64,000 nt of DNA. It comes from Aquilonibacter sp963820185. Its GTDB lineage: Bacteria > Vulcanimicrobiota > Vulcanimicrobiia > Vulcanimicrobiales > Vulcanimicrobiaceae. Positions 54,247 to 62,056 of the stretch are shown one piece after another. The notes below the pieces were generated by a model. It worked only from the letters and a program-made list of their open reading frames with translations, did no database searches and was not told the DNA's origin. Both the position numbers and the translations under genes were made by a program. The DNA lies in contig CAWFYV010000005.1 of the NCBI GenBank assembly GCA_963820185.1, positions 186,001 through 250,000 of the forward strand, written 5' to 3'. How positions within the stretch are numbered: position 1 is the first letter of the stretch; the number at the start of each line of letters is the position of its first letter.

Positions 54247-54324
54247 TAAAACAGGTAGTGAAATTAATATGCGCTTGTCTGCCCGCTAGGCCTAAAGACC
54301 TCTGATTACTTTTGCCCAGTCGGT

Positions 54325-54594
54325 ATGATGACGCAGGTTCGTTCGCGAATGAACGTTTTCATGACGAACATCGAAGCTACGCTCAGCCCCGCCGAACGTG
54401 GCGTTTTGCAAAAACTTCTTGATGGCTTGCGCAACCAGGAGATCGCAAATAGGTTGCGGCTTTCCGATAAAACCGTGAAGAATCATATTTCACACATATT
54501 GCGCAAAACCGGCACATCGTCGCGGCTCGAGCTGACCATTAAGGTGTACAAGCAGCGCGAACGTGCGCTGCGACGCCGCGCCAGTCTCGCCTGA
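54325..54594 (+). CDS. Stand-alone LuxR-type HTH regulator
   Basis: This 89-residue protein is essentially just a LuxR/GerE DNA-binding domain: LSPAERGVLQKLLDGLRNQEI, then ANRLRLSDKTVKNHISHILR. No receiver or ligand domain precedes it. Such short HTH proteins may act alone or be remnants of response regulators. The start could be ATG 54325 or 54328. It lies upstream of the lipoprotein gene. Confidence 0.85.
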   Translation: MMTQVRSRMNVFMTNIEATLSPAERGVLQKLLDGLRNQEIANRLRLSDKTVKNHISHILRKTGTSSRLELTIKVYKQRERALRRRASLA

Positions 54595-54634
54595 CCCGCA
54601 GGCCAAGGCTCGCTTCCTAGGCGAAGAGTGCCGA

Positions 54635-56948
54635 ATGCAATTACGGCTAGCGTGGGTGCTTTTTGTTCTCGGGGTCGTGGCCGCGGGCTGCGGCGGCGGT
54701 GGCGGTTCGCGGATCGTGCCCGTCGACCGGCGGCGGTTCCGCTCCGAACCAACCCGCCACCGCGAAAACAACCCACGCGAGCATTTCGCTCTACGTGCCG
54801 CCGGCAAATAAACAGAATACGCGCGGCAAACCGTTCTATATTTCACCGAATACGCAAGCGTTCGCGGTCTACGTCGAGGCCTATCCGTCGGTTGCGCCGA
54901 CCGGCCTGCCGTCGCCGGCTCCCTCGGGTCTACAGATCTTTCCGGTCGCGACGCCAAGCCCGTGCGTTGTTGCAACCGGCGGTGGCTACACGTGCACGCT
55001 CACGGTTACCGCGCCGGTCGGCACGGATCTCTTCATCGTCGCCGCGCTCGACGGCCCGAGTCCAGGTCCGAGCACGGCGCCGCTCTCCGCATTCATCTCC
55101 GGACCCGTGACGGTCAGCCTGAGTCCATCGCCCGGGGCATCGCCGCTCGCTTTCACACTGAACGGCGTGGTGAATAGCGTCGCGGTCACGGTCGCGAGTC
55201 CCGACCCGAGCAACACACCCAACACGCAAGTCTTCACGGTTGGCGTGCCCACTGGGGCGCCGATAGCCATCACCGCTTTAGATAGCAGCGGTAATCAGGT
55301 CATGAGTCCCGCCACGCAGCCGTTTTTCAATCCGATCGTGATTCAAGCGTCGCCTGCGGCCGACGGCCTCACGCTTTCCCTCGTGACGACGTCCGCGTGC
55401 GGCAGCAGCGCATCAGGCGCAATCGCAACGATCGATTGTGCCGGCGATCTGGGCAACGTGCAAGTCACCTACGACGGTACGCCACGCCCCGATGCAAGCG
55501 ATCATCTGATCGATGCATATGCGATCTATTCGACCGACGCGCCGAACCCGACGCCGTCACCGGCAAACTACGTGCTGGCGAGCAACATCGTCAATTATCC
55601 GCTTGCGACCGCACTCGACGTTTCCGGACCTGGTTATATGCTGCGCACCGCAACCGGCAAGTTCGTGTACATCGTCAATGCAATAAGCGGGTGGCAAATC
55701 GGGACATTCGATCCCTCGACGAACACGTCAACTGCGCCACTCCAAATGACAAGCGCCTCGGGTATTATCAGCGCCGCGATTGCGCCCAACGGCGACATCT
55801 GGGTCGATGATAACGGCCCGCTCGACTGCTATCCGCAAACCGGCGGCACACCCAGTCCGAGCGGCCTCTATCCGGAAGTGCAGGGCAGCTCGCCGCCCGG
55901 CGGTGACGCGATCTATCCAACGGCAATCACGATCGACACCGCGGGAAACCTGTGGTACGCCGGCTACGACGACGTCAGCACACCGCAGATGTACGCCGGC
56001 TACTTCAACGTGTCATCGGGCTGCAGTTCGACGATTCCAAGTCCGATCGTCGCGCAATTCACCTTGAGCGGCGACACGGCTGACTACAACCCGACGCTCA
56101 CTCCGGTCAGCAGCGGCGGTGTCGCGATGGGCACTGGAACGTACTATGCGGCCGGTCTGTATCTCATGACGACGAGTAGCACATCGCCGATTGCGATTAT
56201 TCCGGCGGTGGCGAGCCCGCAACCGTTTAGCTACGGTGTTGCAGCTGACGGCGCGAATAACGTCTACGTCGGATACCAGCTGTACGGTGGAGGGACGACC
56301 GACATTGAAAAGCTCACCGCGGGCGCGCCGCCGCTCACCACACTCCTGATGCTCCCGCCCTCACCCTCGGCGCCGTACCCGCAACCGTCGCCCACCGGCG
56401 GACTCAACGTCTTCTCGCCCAGCGGCGGCGCAGCCGATCGCGCGATGTACGCCGACAGCAATTACGCTGCACTTGGGCTCGTCGAATCGATCGCGTCTTC
56501 ACCGATGCCGATACTGGTCAGCCTGCCCAACACGGCCTTCGCGCTTGCGACGGCTTACAACAACAACGGCGGCGAATACATTCTCAATACTGACGGCAGC
56601 GGCAATCTCAATCTGACGCGCGCACTCCCCACCAAGACCTGGTCGGTCGCGAACCTGAGCCTCAACACCGGCTGCGGCGGCACCCTCGCGCTGCTCACCA
56701 TCCTCGAGCGCGGCGACTCCGGCCCGTTCACGGTCACGATCCCATCGGCGAATGGCACCGCAATCGTGTTCCCCGACGCCGATCATGACTTCTTGCTCAG
56801 TCTCACGAGCGGCACGGGCACGTTCCAGGCAACGGTGACGGACGCGAACGGGCGCACGCAGACGCCCACGATCACGGCGATGGGGAGCTCGTTCAACTGC
56901 GGCGCCCGACGCCGCCCGCATACCCGGCCACCGCATGGGGTACACTAA
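54635..56948 (+). CDS. Large Ser/Pro-rich lipoprotein, frameshifted near its start
   Basis: The ATG at 54635 gives MQLRLAWVLFVLGVVAAGC with lipobox VAAGC and a Gly linker. The frame then fails near residue 29. Removing one C from CCC at 54719-54721 joins IVPS to TGGGSAPNQPATAKTT and a 740-residue exported region. Within it are two Ig-like stretches (about 30-260) with P-S-P linkers, and a later propeller-like part (GYMLRTATGKFVYIVNA, TIDTAGNLWYAGYDD, GVAADGANNVYVGYQLYGG). The 3' end may also be shifted: one extra C at about 56909 would give PTPPAYPATAWG and end at an ATGA overlap with the next gene. Surface lipoprotein of unknown role. Confidence 0.7.
56941..56946 (+). promoter_or_regulatory. 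Probable -10 element for a leaderless transcript
   Basis: TACACT is followed by six bases (AAATCC) and the ATG at 56953. It lies in the last codons of the lipoprotein gene. Confidence 0.35.
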
Positions 56949-56952
56949 ATCC

Positions 56953-57324
56953 ATGAAACAGCTGTATCTTCTCGCGCTGGCACTCTTGCTGACCGCGGCG
57001 CCGGCAATGGCTCAGGACGCTCTGACGCAAAACGCGAACGAGCGTCAAGCGATTATGGAGCTGGAGTATCAACTCAATCAACCCGGCGTCCCGCCCGCAC
57101 GCCAAACGCAACTTGAAACGCAGATCACGGCGATCGAGACACGGATCAATACGAACGGCCAACCGAATCTCGCCGTCCCCATCTATGGCACGTGCGACGC
57201 CGATCACGGCTTGATCTCGTATCTGCAAAATCAAAACACGACCAACATCGACTACCAACAGCACGTCAACAACGACCGCGCCATCCACGATCTGAGCGCA
57301 ATTCTCGCCGCCCGCGGCTGCTAG
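56953..57324 (+). CDS. Secreted hypothetical protein
   Basis: This 123-residue protein has signal peptide MKQLYLLALALLLTAAPAMA and a helical mature part rich in Gln and Asn (LTQNANERQAIMELEYQLNQ), with two Cys (GTCDADH and the final RGC). Not recognised. The start at 56953 follows TACACT by six bases and overlaps a possible shifted stop of the lipoprotein gene. Confidence 0.6.
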   Translation: MKQLYLLALALLLTAAPAMAQDALTQNANERQAIMELEYQLNQPGVPPARQTQLETQITAIETRINTNGQPNLAVPIYGTCDADHGLISYLQNQNTTNIDYQQHVNNDRAIHDLSAILAARGC

Positions 57325-57329
57325 TAGTC

Positions 57330-57596
57330 CTACGGGCAGGTCACCGTAACGCCCGTGCCTTTGTGGCCTGCGCCGTCGCTGAGCGGAACCATCGTCGTCT
57401 TGATCGTGACGCCCTGGGCAATGTCCTTATTCTTGTCGACACAGACGAGCGAAGCGTTTCCATATCCCGACGTCACGCCGTAGATGCCGCCTGCGATACG
57501 GAGATGCGAGTCAGCCAGCGCTCCGACAGTCGCCGCCGCCGCTGCGACAATAGCCAGAATTCCGGCGTGCATGAGTTTGCCTGTAATGTTTTTCAT
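57330..57596 (-). CDS. Secreted small hypothetical protein
   Basis: This 88-residue protein has an N-terminal hydrophobic helix (MKNITGKLMHAGILAIVAAA) and a predicted cleavage near ALADS. The mature part is beta-rich with two Cys (SLVCVDK, VTVTCP). Not recognised. It is convergent with the preceding gene, five bases apart. Confidence 0.55.
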   Translation of the reverse strand: MKNITGKLMHAGILAIVAAAAATVGALADSHLRIAGGIYGVTSGYGNASLVCVDKNKDIAQGVTIKTTMVPLSDGAGHKGTGVTVTCP

Positions 57597-57692
57597 GCAC
57601 GTGGCCTACTTGCTTGCCACGTTCACCACCTGCGATTCGGTATGCCGAAGGGCTGAAACACCGGGAGGCGCCCCGCCGTAGGTGCCCGTAGA

Positions 57693-58589
57693 ATGCGTAA
57701 CACGATGAACGGCCCAGCCCGCACCTCGTTGGTGATGCTTGCCGCCCTAATGATCGCCATCCTCGGGCTGGCGGCATACAGCATCCGCGGAGCCGTCAGC
57801 GGCAATGTCTTCGGCGCCGGCGGCACCGGTGCAGAGTTCGCGGCGAAGACCTTCGCGCCGATCGCGGCCGGGACCACGCCGCGCGTTACGATCGACGATC
57901 CGAATTCCGGTGTCACGATCGGCGTGTCGGACGATGGCCGCGTGCACGTAAAAGACGACACGACCTTCTCCGGGGTGACGCTGCGCAACGCACATGACTA
58001 TCCGCAGCTGGCCGTGACGCAAGATTCCATCGGCGTACACATTGTGCGCCCCAGCTATCACGAAGGCTGGGGTATGTTCATCGGCGTCTCGTTCTCGCGC
58101 CAGCATTTTGAAGTGCAGGTGCCGGCCAGCGCTACCGTCATCGTCGATGAGTGCGCCAACGCCGAAGTCTCGGATCTAAAGAACGGTGCAACGATCAAAG
58201 CGCTCGATGGCCGCATCGAACTAGCACATGTCGAAGGTGCAGTCGTCGCGCACACCAACGACGGCCATGTTTTGGCAGACGGGGTCACGTCGCCGTCGCT
58301 CGATCTGAGCAGCAACGATGGCTGGATCGAAGTCCGCAATTTTACGGCAGTAGCTGGTGGCAAGTACAATTTTACGACCAACGACGGGCACATCATGGTC
58401 GCGCTCGGGCGCGGTTCCGACGTTACGGTCGACGCGTCGACCAATGACGGCAGCATGCGCGTCGACGGCGTTCGCCAGCACAGCGATGGCGATCGCAAAC
58501 AGCAAACCATTCGCGTCGGCAACGGCGCCGCAGCGATGCGCGTCCATTCCGACGACGGCTCGATCACCATAACCACAACCGGGTCTTAA
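57693..58589 (+). CDS. DUF4097-like exported beta-helix protein
   Basis: The 298-residue protein has an N-terminal membrane anchor (SLVMLAALMIAILGLAAYS). It then shows short repeating beta units typical of DUF4097/adhesin-like right-handed beta-helices: VTIDDPNSGVTIGVSDDGRV, GRIELAHVEGAVVAHTNDGH, SSNDGWIEVRNF, TTNDGHIMVAL, STNDGSMRVDG and SDDGSITITTT. The recurring NDG turns mark each coil. It is probably displayed on the outer face of the membrane; no specific role is known. A start at ATG 57705 is also possible. A full copy of the dispersed repeat follows the stop by seven bases. Confidence 0.75.
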   Translation: MRNTMNGPARTSLVMLAALMIAILGLAAYSIRGAVSGNVFGAGGTGAEFAAKTFAPIAAGTTPRVTIDDPNSGVTIGVSDDGRVHVKDDTTFSGVTLRNAHDYPQLAVTQDSIGVHIVRPSYHEGWGMFIGVSFSRQHFEVQVPASATVIVDECANAEVSDLKNGATIKALDGRIELAHVEGAVVAHTNDGHVLADGVTSPSLDLSSNDGWIEVRNFTAVAGGKYNFTTNDGHIMVALGRGSDVTVDASTNDGSMRVDGVRQHSDGDRKQQTIRVGNGAAAMRVHSDDGSITITTTGS

Positions 58590-58596
58590 CCCGCTT

Positions 58597-58631
58597 GTCA
58601 TCCCGAGCGTAGCGAAGCGTAGTCGAGGGAC
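58597..58631 (+). repeat. Full copy of the dispersed palindromic repeat
   Basis: It begins GTCATCCCGAGCGTAGCGAA and ends CGTAGTCGAGGGA, matching the copies at 35601 and 63428. It lies between the DUF4097 gene and the next secreted-protein gene. Confidence 0.92.
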
Positions 58632-58715
58632 AAAAGGCCCACCGGTCCGGGGAACTTCGAAGGCGTGCCGAACCGTTCTTTCGGTAGTAGTTTCGCTGGT
58701 AGAAGGGGGCTTTTG

Positions 58716-59099
58716 ATGCCTAGATCTTTATTCGGTATCTTTTTTGCATTCTTTGCCGTTGCGGCGCTGACGGTCAGCGCAGATGCAGCCCAAGCATCGA
58801 TCAACTTCACGAACGCGTCGACAAACTGCGCCTGGATCACGATATACGGAAGGGCGAGCGCCATTGGCCCGTGGTCGATCGTCAGCGGCGACCGCCCGAG
58901 AAACGTAAAGCCCGGGGAGCGGTTCCAGTTCAAATTCGGCGCGCGACCCGAGATCAAAGTTCGTGCGGAAGTCTACAAATCAGGATGCAATCACCCATTA
59001 GCGTCCGACTTCGAACGCAGCTTCGGAAATGTCGGCGGCATGGGCGTCGTGTTGAGAAATTCCGGCAGCGGCTTCAGCCTAAGTTCCGGTTGGCAGTAG
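58716..59099 (+). CDS. Small secreted protein, member 2 of the Cys-pair family
   Basis: This 127-residue protein has a signal peptide cleaved near SADAAQ. The mature part has CAWIT at Cys38, then PWSIVSG, then IKVRAEVYKSGC ending at Cys91. The Cys spacing (53 residues) matches the protein at 60495 (54) and is close to that at 43301 (60). A glycine-rich C-terminus follows (GMGVVLRNSGSG). The start is ATG 58716 after an AGAAGGGGG ribosome-binding site. Next gene is 11 bp downstream. It belongs to a family I cannot name. Confidence 0.72.
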   Translation: MPRSLFGIFFAFFAVAALTVSADAAQASINFTNASTNCAWITIYGRASAIGPWSIVSGDRPRNVKPGERFQFKFGARPEIKVRAEVYKSGCNHPLASDFERSFGNVGGMGVVLRNSGSGFSLSSGWQ

Positions 59100-59110
59100 G
59101 AAGTTGCGCC

Positions 59111-59479
59111 ATGAAACGTACGCTGCTTCTGTCACTGTGTTTGCTCCTCGCGTCGACCAGCTATGCCGTTTCAGCCAACGACGATATCACCGTGAAAAAC
59201 GGCATGGATGAGCCGATCACCGTGTCCGGCATGGTCAGAGTGAAAAACAATGCTTCGTTTGGTATAGGCGGGCGAGAACTGAGCCCGAATCAAACGGCCA
59301 ACCTGCTTGTCGGGCTACCCGAATGGGTTACCAAGGGCTTTGGAAGTGTCGACATCTACGTCCATATGGATCCAAAGCGACATGGTGGCTCCGCGGCAGG
59401 CTGCCGTACGTCTTCGGGACGGCCGGCAGCCTACGTGGTGCGTCGCATTCCAGTCTATTGGTGTCGTCTCGAGCGCTAA
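59111..59479 (+). CDS. Small secreted protein, possible divergent family member
   Basis: This 122-residue protein has signal peptide MKRTLLLSLCLLLASTSYAV. The mature protein starts DDITVKNGMDEPITVSGMVR and later GSVDIYVHMD, which recalls the N- and core strands of the Cys-pair family, but the paired Cys are missing; its two Cys sit near the C-terminus (AAGCRTSS, VYWCRLER). It follows the family member at 58716 by 11 bp and is probably in the same operon. Membership is a guess. Confidence 0.55.
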   Translation: MKRTLLLSLCLLLASTSYAVSANDDITVKNGMDEPITVSGMVRVKNNASFGIGGRELSPNQTANLLVGLPEWVTKGFGSVDIYVHMDPKRHGGSAAGCRTSSGRPAAYVVRRIPVYWCRLER

Positions 59480-59564
59480 CTCAGTTCGTTCAGACATTTT
59501 TCAGATTTTCATGTTCTTAACAACGTATCGTACTTCCACTTGATAACGAGGGTAAGAACGTCAT

Positions 59565-60374
59565 ATGTTTTTCAGACGCCCATACTCGTTTGCAGCCCTG
59601 GGGTCGGCAATTGCTGGGATTGCCGTCTTCGCACTCTCGTTTTTTTCGCAAGCGGTTCTTGCGCAGACAACACCCAAACCTACGATCGTGCTCGTCCATG
59701 GGGCCTGGGCTGACGCTTCCAGTTGGAATAGCGTGATCCCACTGCTGCAGAAGGCCGGCTTTACCGTTTATGCGCCGCCGAATACATTGCGCGGTCTGTC
59801 GTCTGACGCTGCGGTCATCGCTACGTTCCTTAAATCGATTCCAGGACCAGTCGTGCTTGTCGGTCATTCGTATGGCGGAGCGGTAATCAGTGTCGCTTCC
59901 GCGACAAGTCCCAACGTCAAAGCCCTTGTTTATGTGGATGCCTTTGTACCGGAAGCCGGCGAGAGTCCGCAAAGCTTGCTGAGCAAATATCCGCCGCCGC
60001 CGAGTGACTTTCTTGTTTCGATCCCATTTGCGACGGGCGACGGCGCTGATCTCTACATTGCTCAGAAATACTATGGTCCTGTTTTCGCAACGGATGTACC
60101 GCCTGCAGTGTCAGCAGTCATGGCCGTCACGCAACGTCCACTTGCCGCCGCCGTGTTCAGTGAAAAGGCGCCGCAGAGCGAAGGCTGGAGAACCCTCCCT
60201 TCGTGGTACGTTCTGGGCGATGCCGATAACATGATTCCGCCTGCGCTGCAGCTGATGATGGCAACGCGAGCGAAGTCGCACATTACGCACGTACCAGGCG
60301 GTAGCCATCCGAGCATGATTATGCACCCGCAAGCAACGGTCGATGCCATCTTCGCCGCCGCGGCGTCAACCTGA
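59565..60374 (+). CDS. Exported alpha/beta hydrolase
   Basis: The 269-residue protein has an N-terminal signal (to about residue 33, AVLAQTT). An alpha/beta hydrolase follows with IVLVHGAWADASSW, nucleophile elbow VLVGHSYGGAVIS (Ser), a late GDADNMIPPALQ acid region and HVPGGSHPSM with the catalytic His. Close relatives are annotated as esterases or alpha/beta-fold hydrolases of unknown substrate. The flanks (59.48-59.6 kb) are more AT-rich than the neighbourhood, hinting at acquisition. GAGGG lies upstream of the ATG. Confidence 0.85.
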   Translation: MFFRRPYSFAALGSAIAGIAVFALSFFSQAVLAQTTPKPTIVLVHGAWADASSWNSVIPLLQKAGFTVYAPPNTLRGLSSDAAVIATFLKSIPGPVVLVGHSYGGAVISVASATSPNVKALVYVDAFVPEAGESPQSLLSKYPPPPSDFLVSIPFATGDGADLYIAQKYYGPVFATDVPPAVSAVMAVTQRPLAAAVFSEKAPQSEGWRTLPSWYVLGDADNMIPPALQLMMATRAKSHITHVPGGSHPSMIMHPQATVDAIFAAAAST

Positions 60375-60381
60375 AAGCGTA

Positions 60382-60513
60382 GTGCTAAGGATCACCCTCG
60401 ACAAGATATTTCCGTTCGCACACATTTCCGATGCATTCAATTATCTGGAACGCGGCCACGCTAAAGGAAAAGTCGTCGTCGCGCTGTCGGATACTTATCG
60501 GATGGTGATGTAG
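60382..60513 (+). pseudogene. Remnant of the C-terminus of a zinc-type alcohol dehydrogenase/quinone oxidoreductase
   Basis: Frame 60382-60513 translates to VLRITLDKIFPFAHISDAFN, then YLERGHAKGKVVVAL and a short tail. The segment KIFPFAHISDAFNYLERGHA resembles the conserved C-terminus of MDR-family oxidoreductases (F-P-L-x-x-x-x-A-x-x-Y-L-E-x-G-x-A-x-G-K-V-V). The rest of such a gene is absent. Its end overlaps the convergent secreted-protein gene by 19 bp. Confidence 0.65.
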
Positions 60514-60884
60514 AAACGGTTATCGCCTTGCAAGGTCGCCGTACGCTGCACGTGCGGGATCGTGCTTGCGTCGTGATAGGTGGCCTCGACGTCCACGATG
60601 TGCCCGCCGGTGCAGTAGGTATTGCGGGTCACTTCGGCGCGTACTTTGACGTCGCTCCAATCGACCGAGCCGGCGAAGTTCGCGCCCGCCTTCACGTAAC
60701 GGGGCTGGAGCGTACCGCCGGCGACCTGCCAGGTCGGATTCTCGCCGCCGCGGTGGGAGATGGTTACGTACGCGCAGAGCTTCGAGTTGTTGATGAATAC
60801 GAAGCTCCCCATCTTTGCCGATGCGGGCTGCGGTGCGACCGCCAGGACGAGCAACGCTACGAACGCTCGAGAGATATTCACCAT
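60495..60884 (-). CDS. Small secreted protein, member 3 of the Cys-pair family
   Basis: This 129-residue protein has signal peptide MVNISRAFVALLVLAVAPQ, cleaved near ASAK. The mature part shows LCAYVT at Cys37, TWQVAGG, then VKVRAEVTRNTYC ending at Cys91, which aligns with the proteins at 58716 and 43301. A strong AAAGGAGACGG ribosome-binding site precedes ATG 60884. The shared pattern suggests a small disulfide-closed beta domain outside the cell. Confidence 0.72.
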   Translation of the reverse strand: MVNISRAFVALLVLAVAPQPASAKMGSFVFINNSKLCAYVTISHRGGENPTWQVAGGTLQPRYVKAGANFAGSVDWSDVKVRAEVTRNTYCTGGHIVDVEATYHDASTIPHVQRTATLQGDNRFYITIR

Positions 60885-60903
60885 ATACCGTCTCCTTTGA
60901 ATT

Positions 60904-61377
60904 CTACTGTGGTGCCAACTGCTTCTCCATGAAGTAGCTGGTCTTAATTGCGCTCGGGGGTAACGAGGCGTAGGGTTCAAACGCGCGGCACGGCAGGAAG
61001 CCGCGGCGACGGTAGAAGCCAATCGCGGCGGGTTGATGCACGCCGGTCTCGAGTCGCACAAGGCGCAAGCCGGCTTTGTGTGCCTCTTCTTCTAGCCGTT
61101 CGATAATCGCGTCAGCGACGCCGGCGCCGCGCGCGTCGGCGCGCACGTACATGCGCTTGATCTCCGCGAAGTCGTCGAAACATGCGACGCCGCCGCATCC
61201 CACGGCTTGCCCATCGAGACGCGCGACGAAAAACCGCACCGGTGGCTTGAAGATCGCGTCGATCGTGAGTCCGTGGCGCTGTTCGGGCGCATAGCTTCCC
61301 GCGAGTTCCGCGTCGAGTTCACCGATCAAAGCATGCACCTCGTCGTCCGGCGCATGGACCCGTTCAACTACCGTCAT
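60904..61377 (-). CDS. GNAT-family N-acetyltransferase
   Basis: This 157-residue protein has a GNAT core with AVGCGGVACFDDFAEIKRMY, the acetyl-CoA pyrophosphate loop VRADARGAGVADAIIERLEE, and AIGFYRRRGF near the C-terminus. It may acetylate small molecules or proteins in the cytosol. It overlaps the toxin gene by ATGA, so it is part of the toxin-antitoxin operon and could in principle be linked to it. Confidence 0.88.
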   Translation of the reverse strand: MTVVERVHAPDDEVHALIGELDAELAGSYAPEQRHGLTIDAIFKPPVRFFVARLDGQAVGCGGVACFDDFAEIKRMYVRADARGAGVADAIIERLEEEAHKAGLRLVRLETGVHQPAAIGFYRRRGFLPCRAFEPYASLPPSAIKTSYFMEKQLAPQ

Positions 61378-61721
61378 CGTTCGACCAGTCGAGCAATTTG
61401 GTCGCGTATTTCATCGACCTGTGCGCTCGTCACGTGCGCCTCAGTCGCCCGCGCTCGACGCTTTGGAATCGTCTGCACATTCCACGAGAGGGCATAGCAG
61501 CGCTTCTTACAATGGTTTTCCTTCGTAGGAGCGATCTCGATCGATGCCTCGGAGATGCACATCGCGGCATCGCTCGTCAACGGTACGACCAAAAGATACC
61601 CGAACTCTTGATGAAAGAGGTCGTTACGCCCAATGACAACGGCTGGACGTTGTTTGGTGGGCTCACCCGACTCCGGCAGCGCATCCCGCCAATCAACGAC
61701 GACAATATTCCCCGCCGTCAC
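61374..61721 (-). CDS. MazF/PemK-type mRNA interferase toxin
   Basis: This 115-residue protein has the MazF start (GNIVVVDWRDALPESGEP; TKQRPAVVIGRND) and LLVVPLTSD, with an SH3-like barrel. It would cut mRNA as a type II toxin in the cytosol. It overlaps the antitoxin gene by ATGA. The basic patch KENHCKKRCYAL and a C-terminal AQVDEIRDQIARLVE helix also fit the family. Confidence 0.88.
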   Translation of the reverse strand: MTAGNIVVVDWRDALPESGEPTKQRPAVVIGRNDLFHQEFGYLLVVPLTSDAAMCISEASIEIAPTKENHCKKRCYALSWNVQTIPKRRARATEAHVTSAQVDEIRDQIARLVER

Positions 61722-61939
61722 TCGCGAAAGAACTCCGCCGGTTCGTCATTCCACGCCGGATACTTTTTCAAGTGCTCCATGACGCGGCGCGTGTCGGACG
61801 CAATTTGTGCGGCGCTCGAGTCGCCGTATGCCGTAATAGCACGCCGGATCACCTCGGTTTCCGAAGTTTTGCCTTCACGTGCCAGCCGCTTCACGATCCG
61901 ATCTTGCTCTTCTTCGAGATAGACCATCTTTTTTACCAT
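61718..61939 (-). CDS. Ribbon-helix-helix antitoxin
   Basis: The 73-residue protein starts MVKKMVYLEEEQDRIVKRLA and continues REGKTSETEVIRRAITAYGD, a CopG/RHH DNA-binding pattern, with an acidic C-terminal tail (PAWNDEPAEFFRE) to bind the toxin. The ATG at 61939 is chosen because CATGAT lies six bases upstream with TTGACA a further 17 bp away; the ATG at 61963 would fall inside this promoter. It precedes the MazF-type gene, the usual order, and probably represses its own promoter. Confidence 0.85.
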   Translation of the reverse strand: MVKKMVYLEEEQDRIVKRLAREGKTSETEVIRRAITAYGDSSAAQIASDTRRVMEHLKKYPAWNDEPAEFFRE

Positions 61940-61974
61940 AGTGACATCATGACATAGCGACATATAGCTGTCAA
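61940..61974 (-). promoter_or_regulatory. Sigma70-type promoter for a leaderless toxin-antitoxin transcript
   Basis: On the minus strand TTGACA (61974-61969) and CATGAT (61951-61946) are 17 bp apart, and six bases separate the -10 from the ATG at 61939. Direct repeats of GACAT (three between 61943 and 61963) overlap the spacer and could be antitoxin operators. Confidence 0.65.
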
Positions 61975-62056
61975 TAACAGGCTCTGAATTTTTGCCGCTT
62001 TCGGCTTCTTTTGCCCAGTCGCCGATGGTACATTTTTGACTCCGGAGGTGACGCTT

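Noticed and set aside
54309..62030. Shared string TTTTGCCCAGTCG at 54309 and 62019
   Set aside because: It occurs upstream of two unrelated genes but at different distances from the starts and with no common -10 spacing, so it is probably chance.
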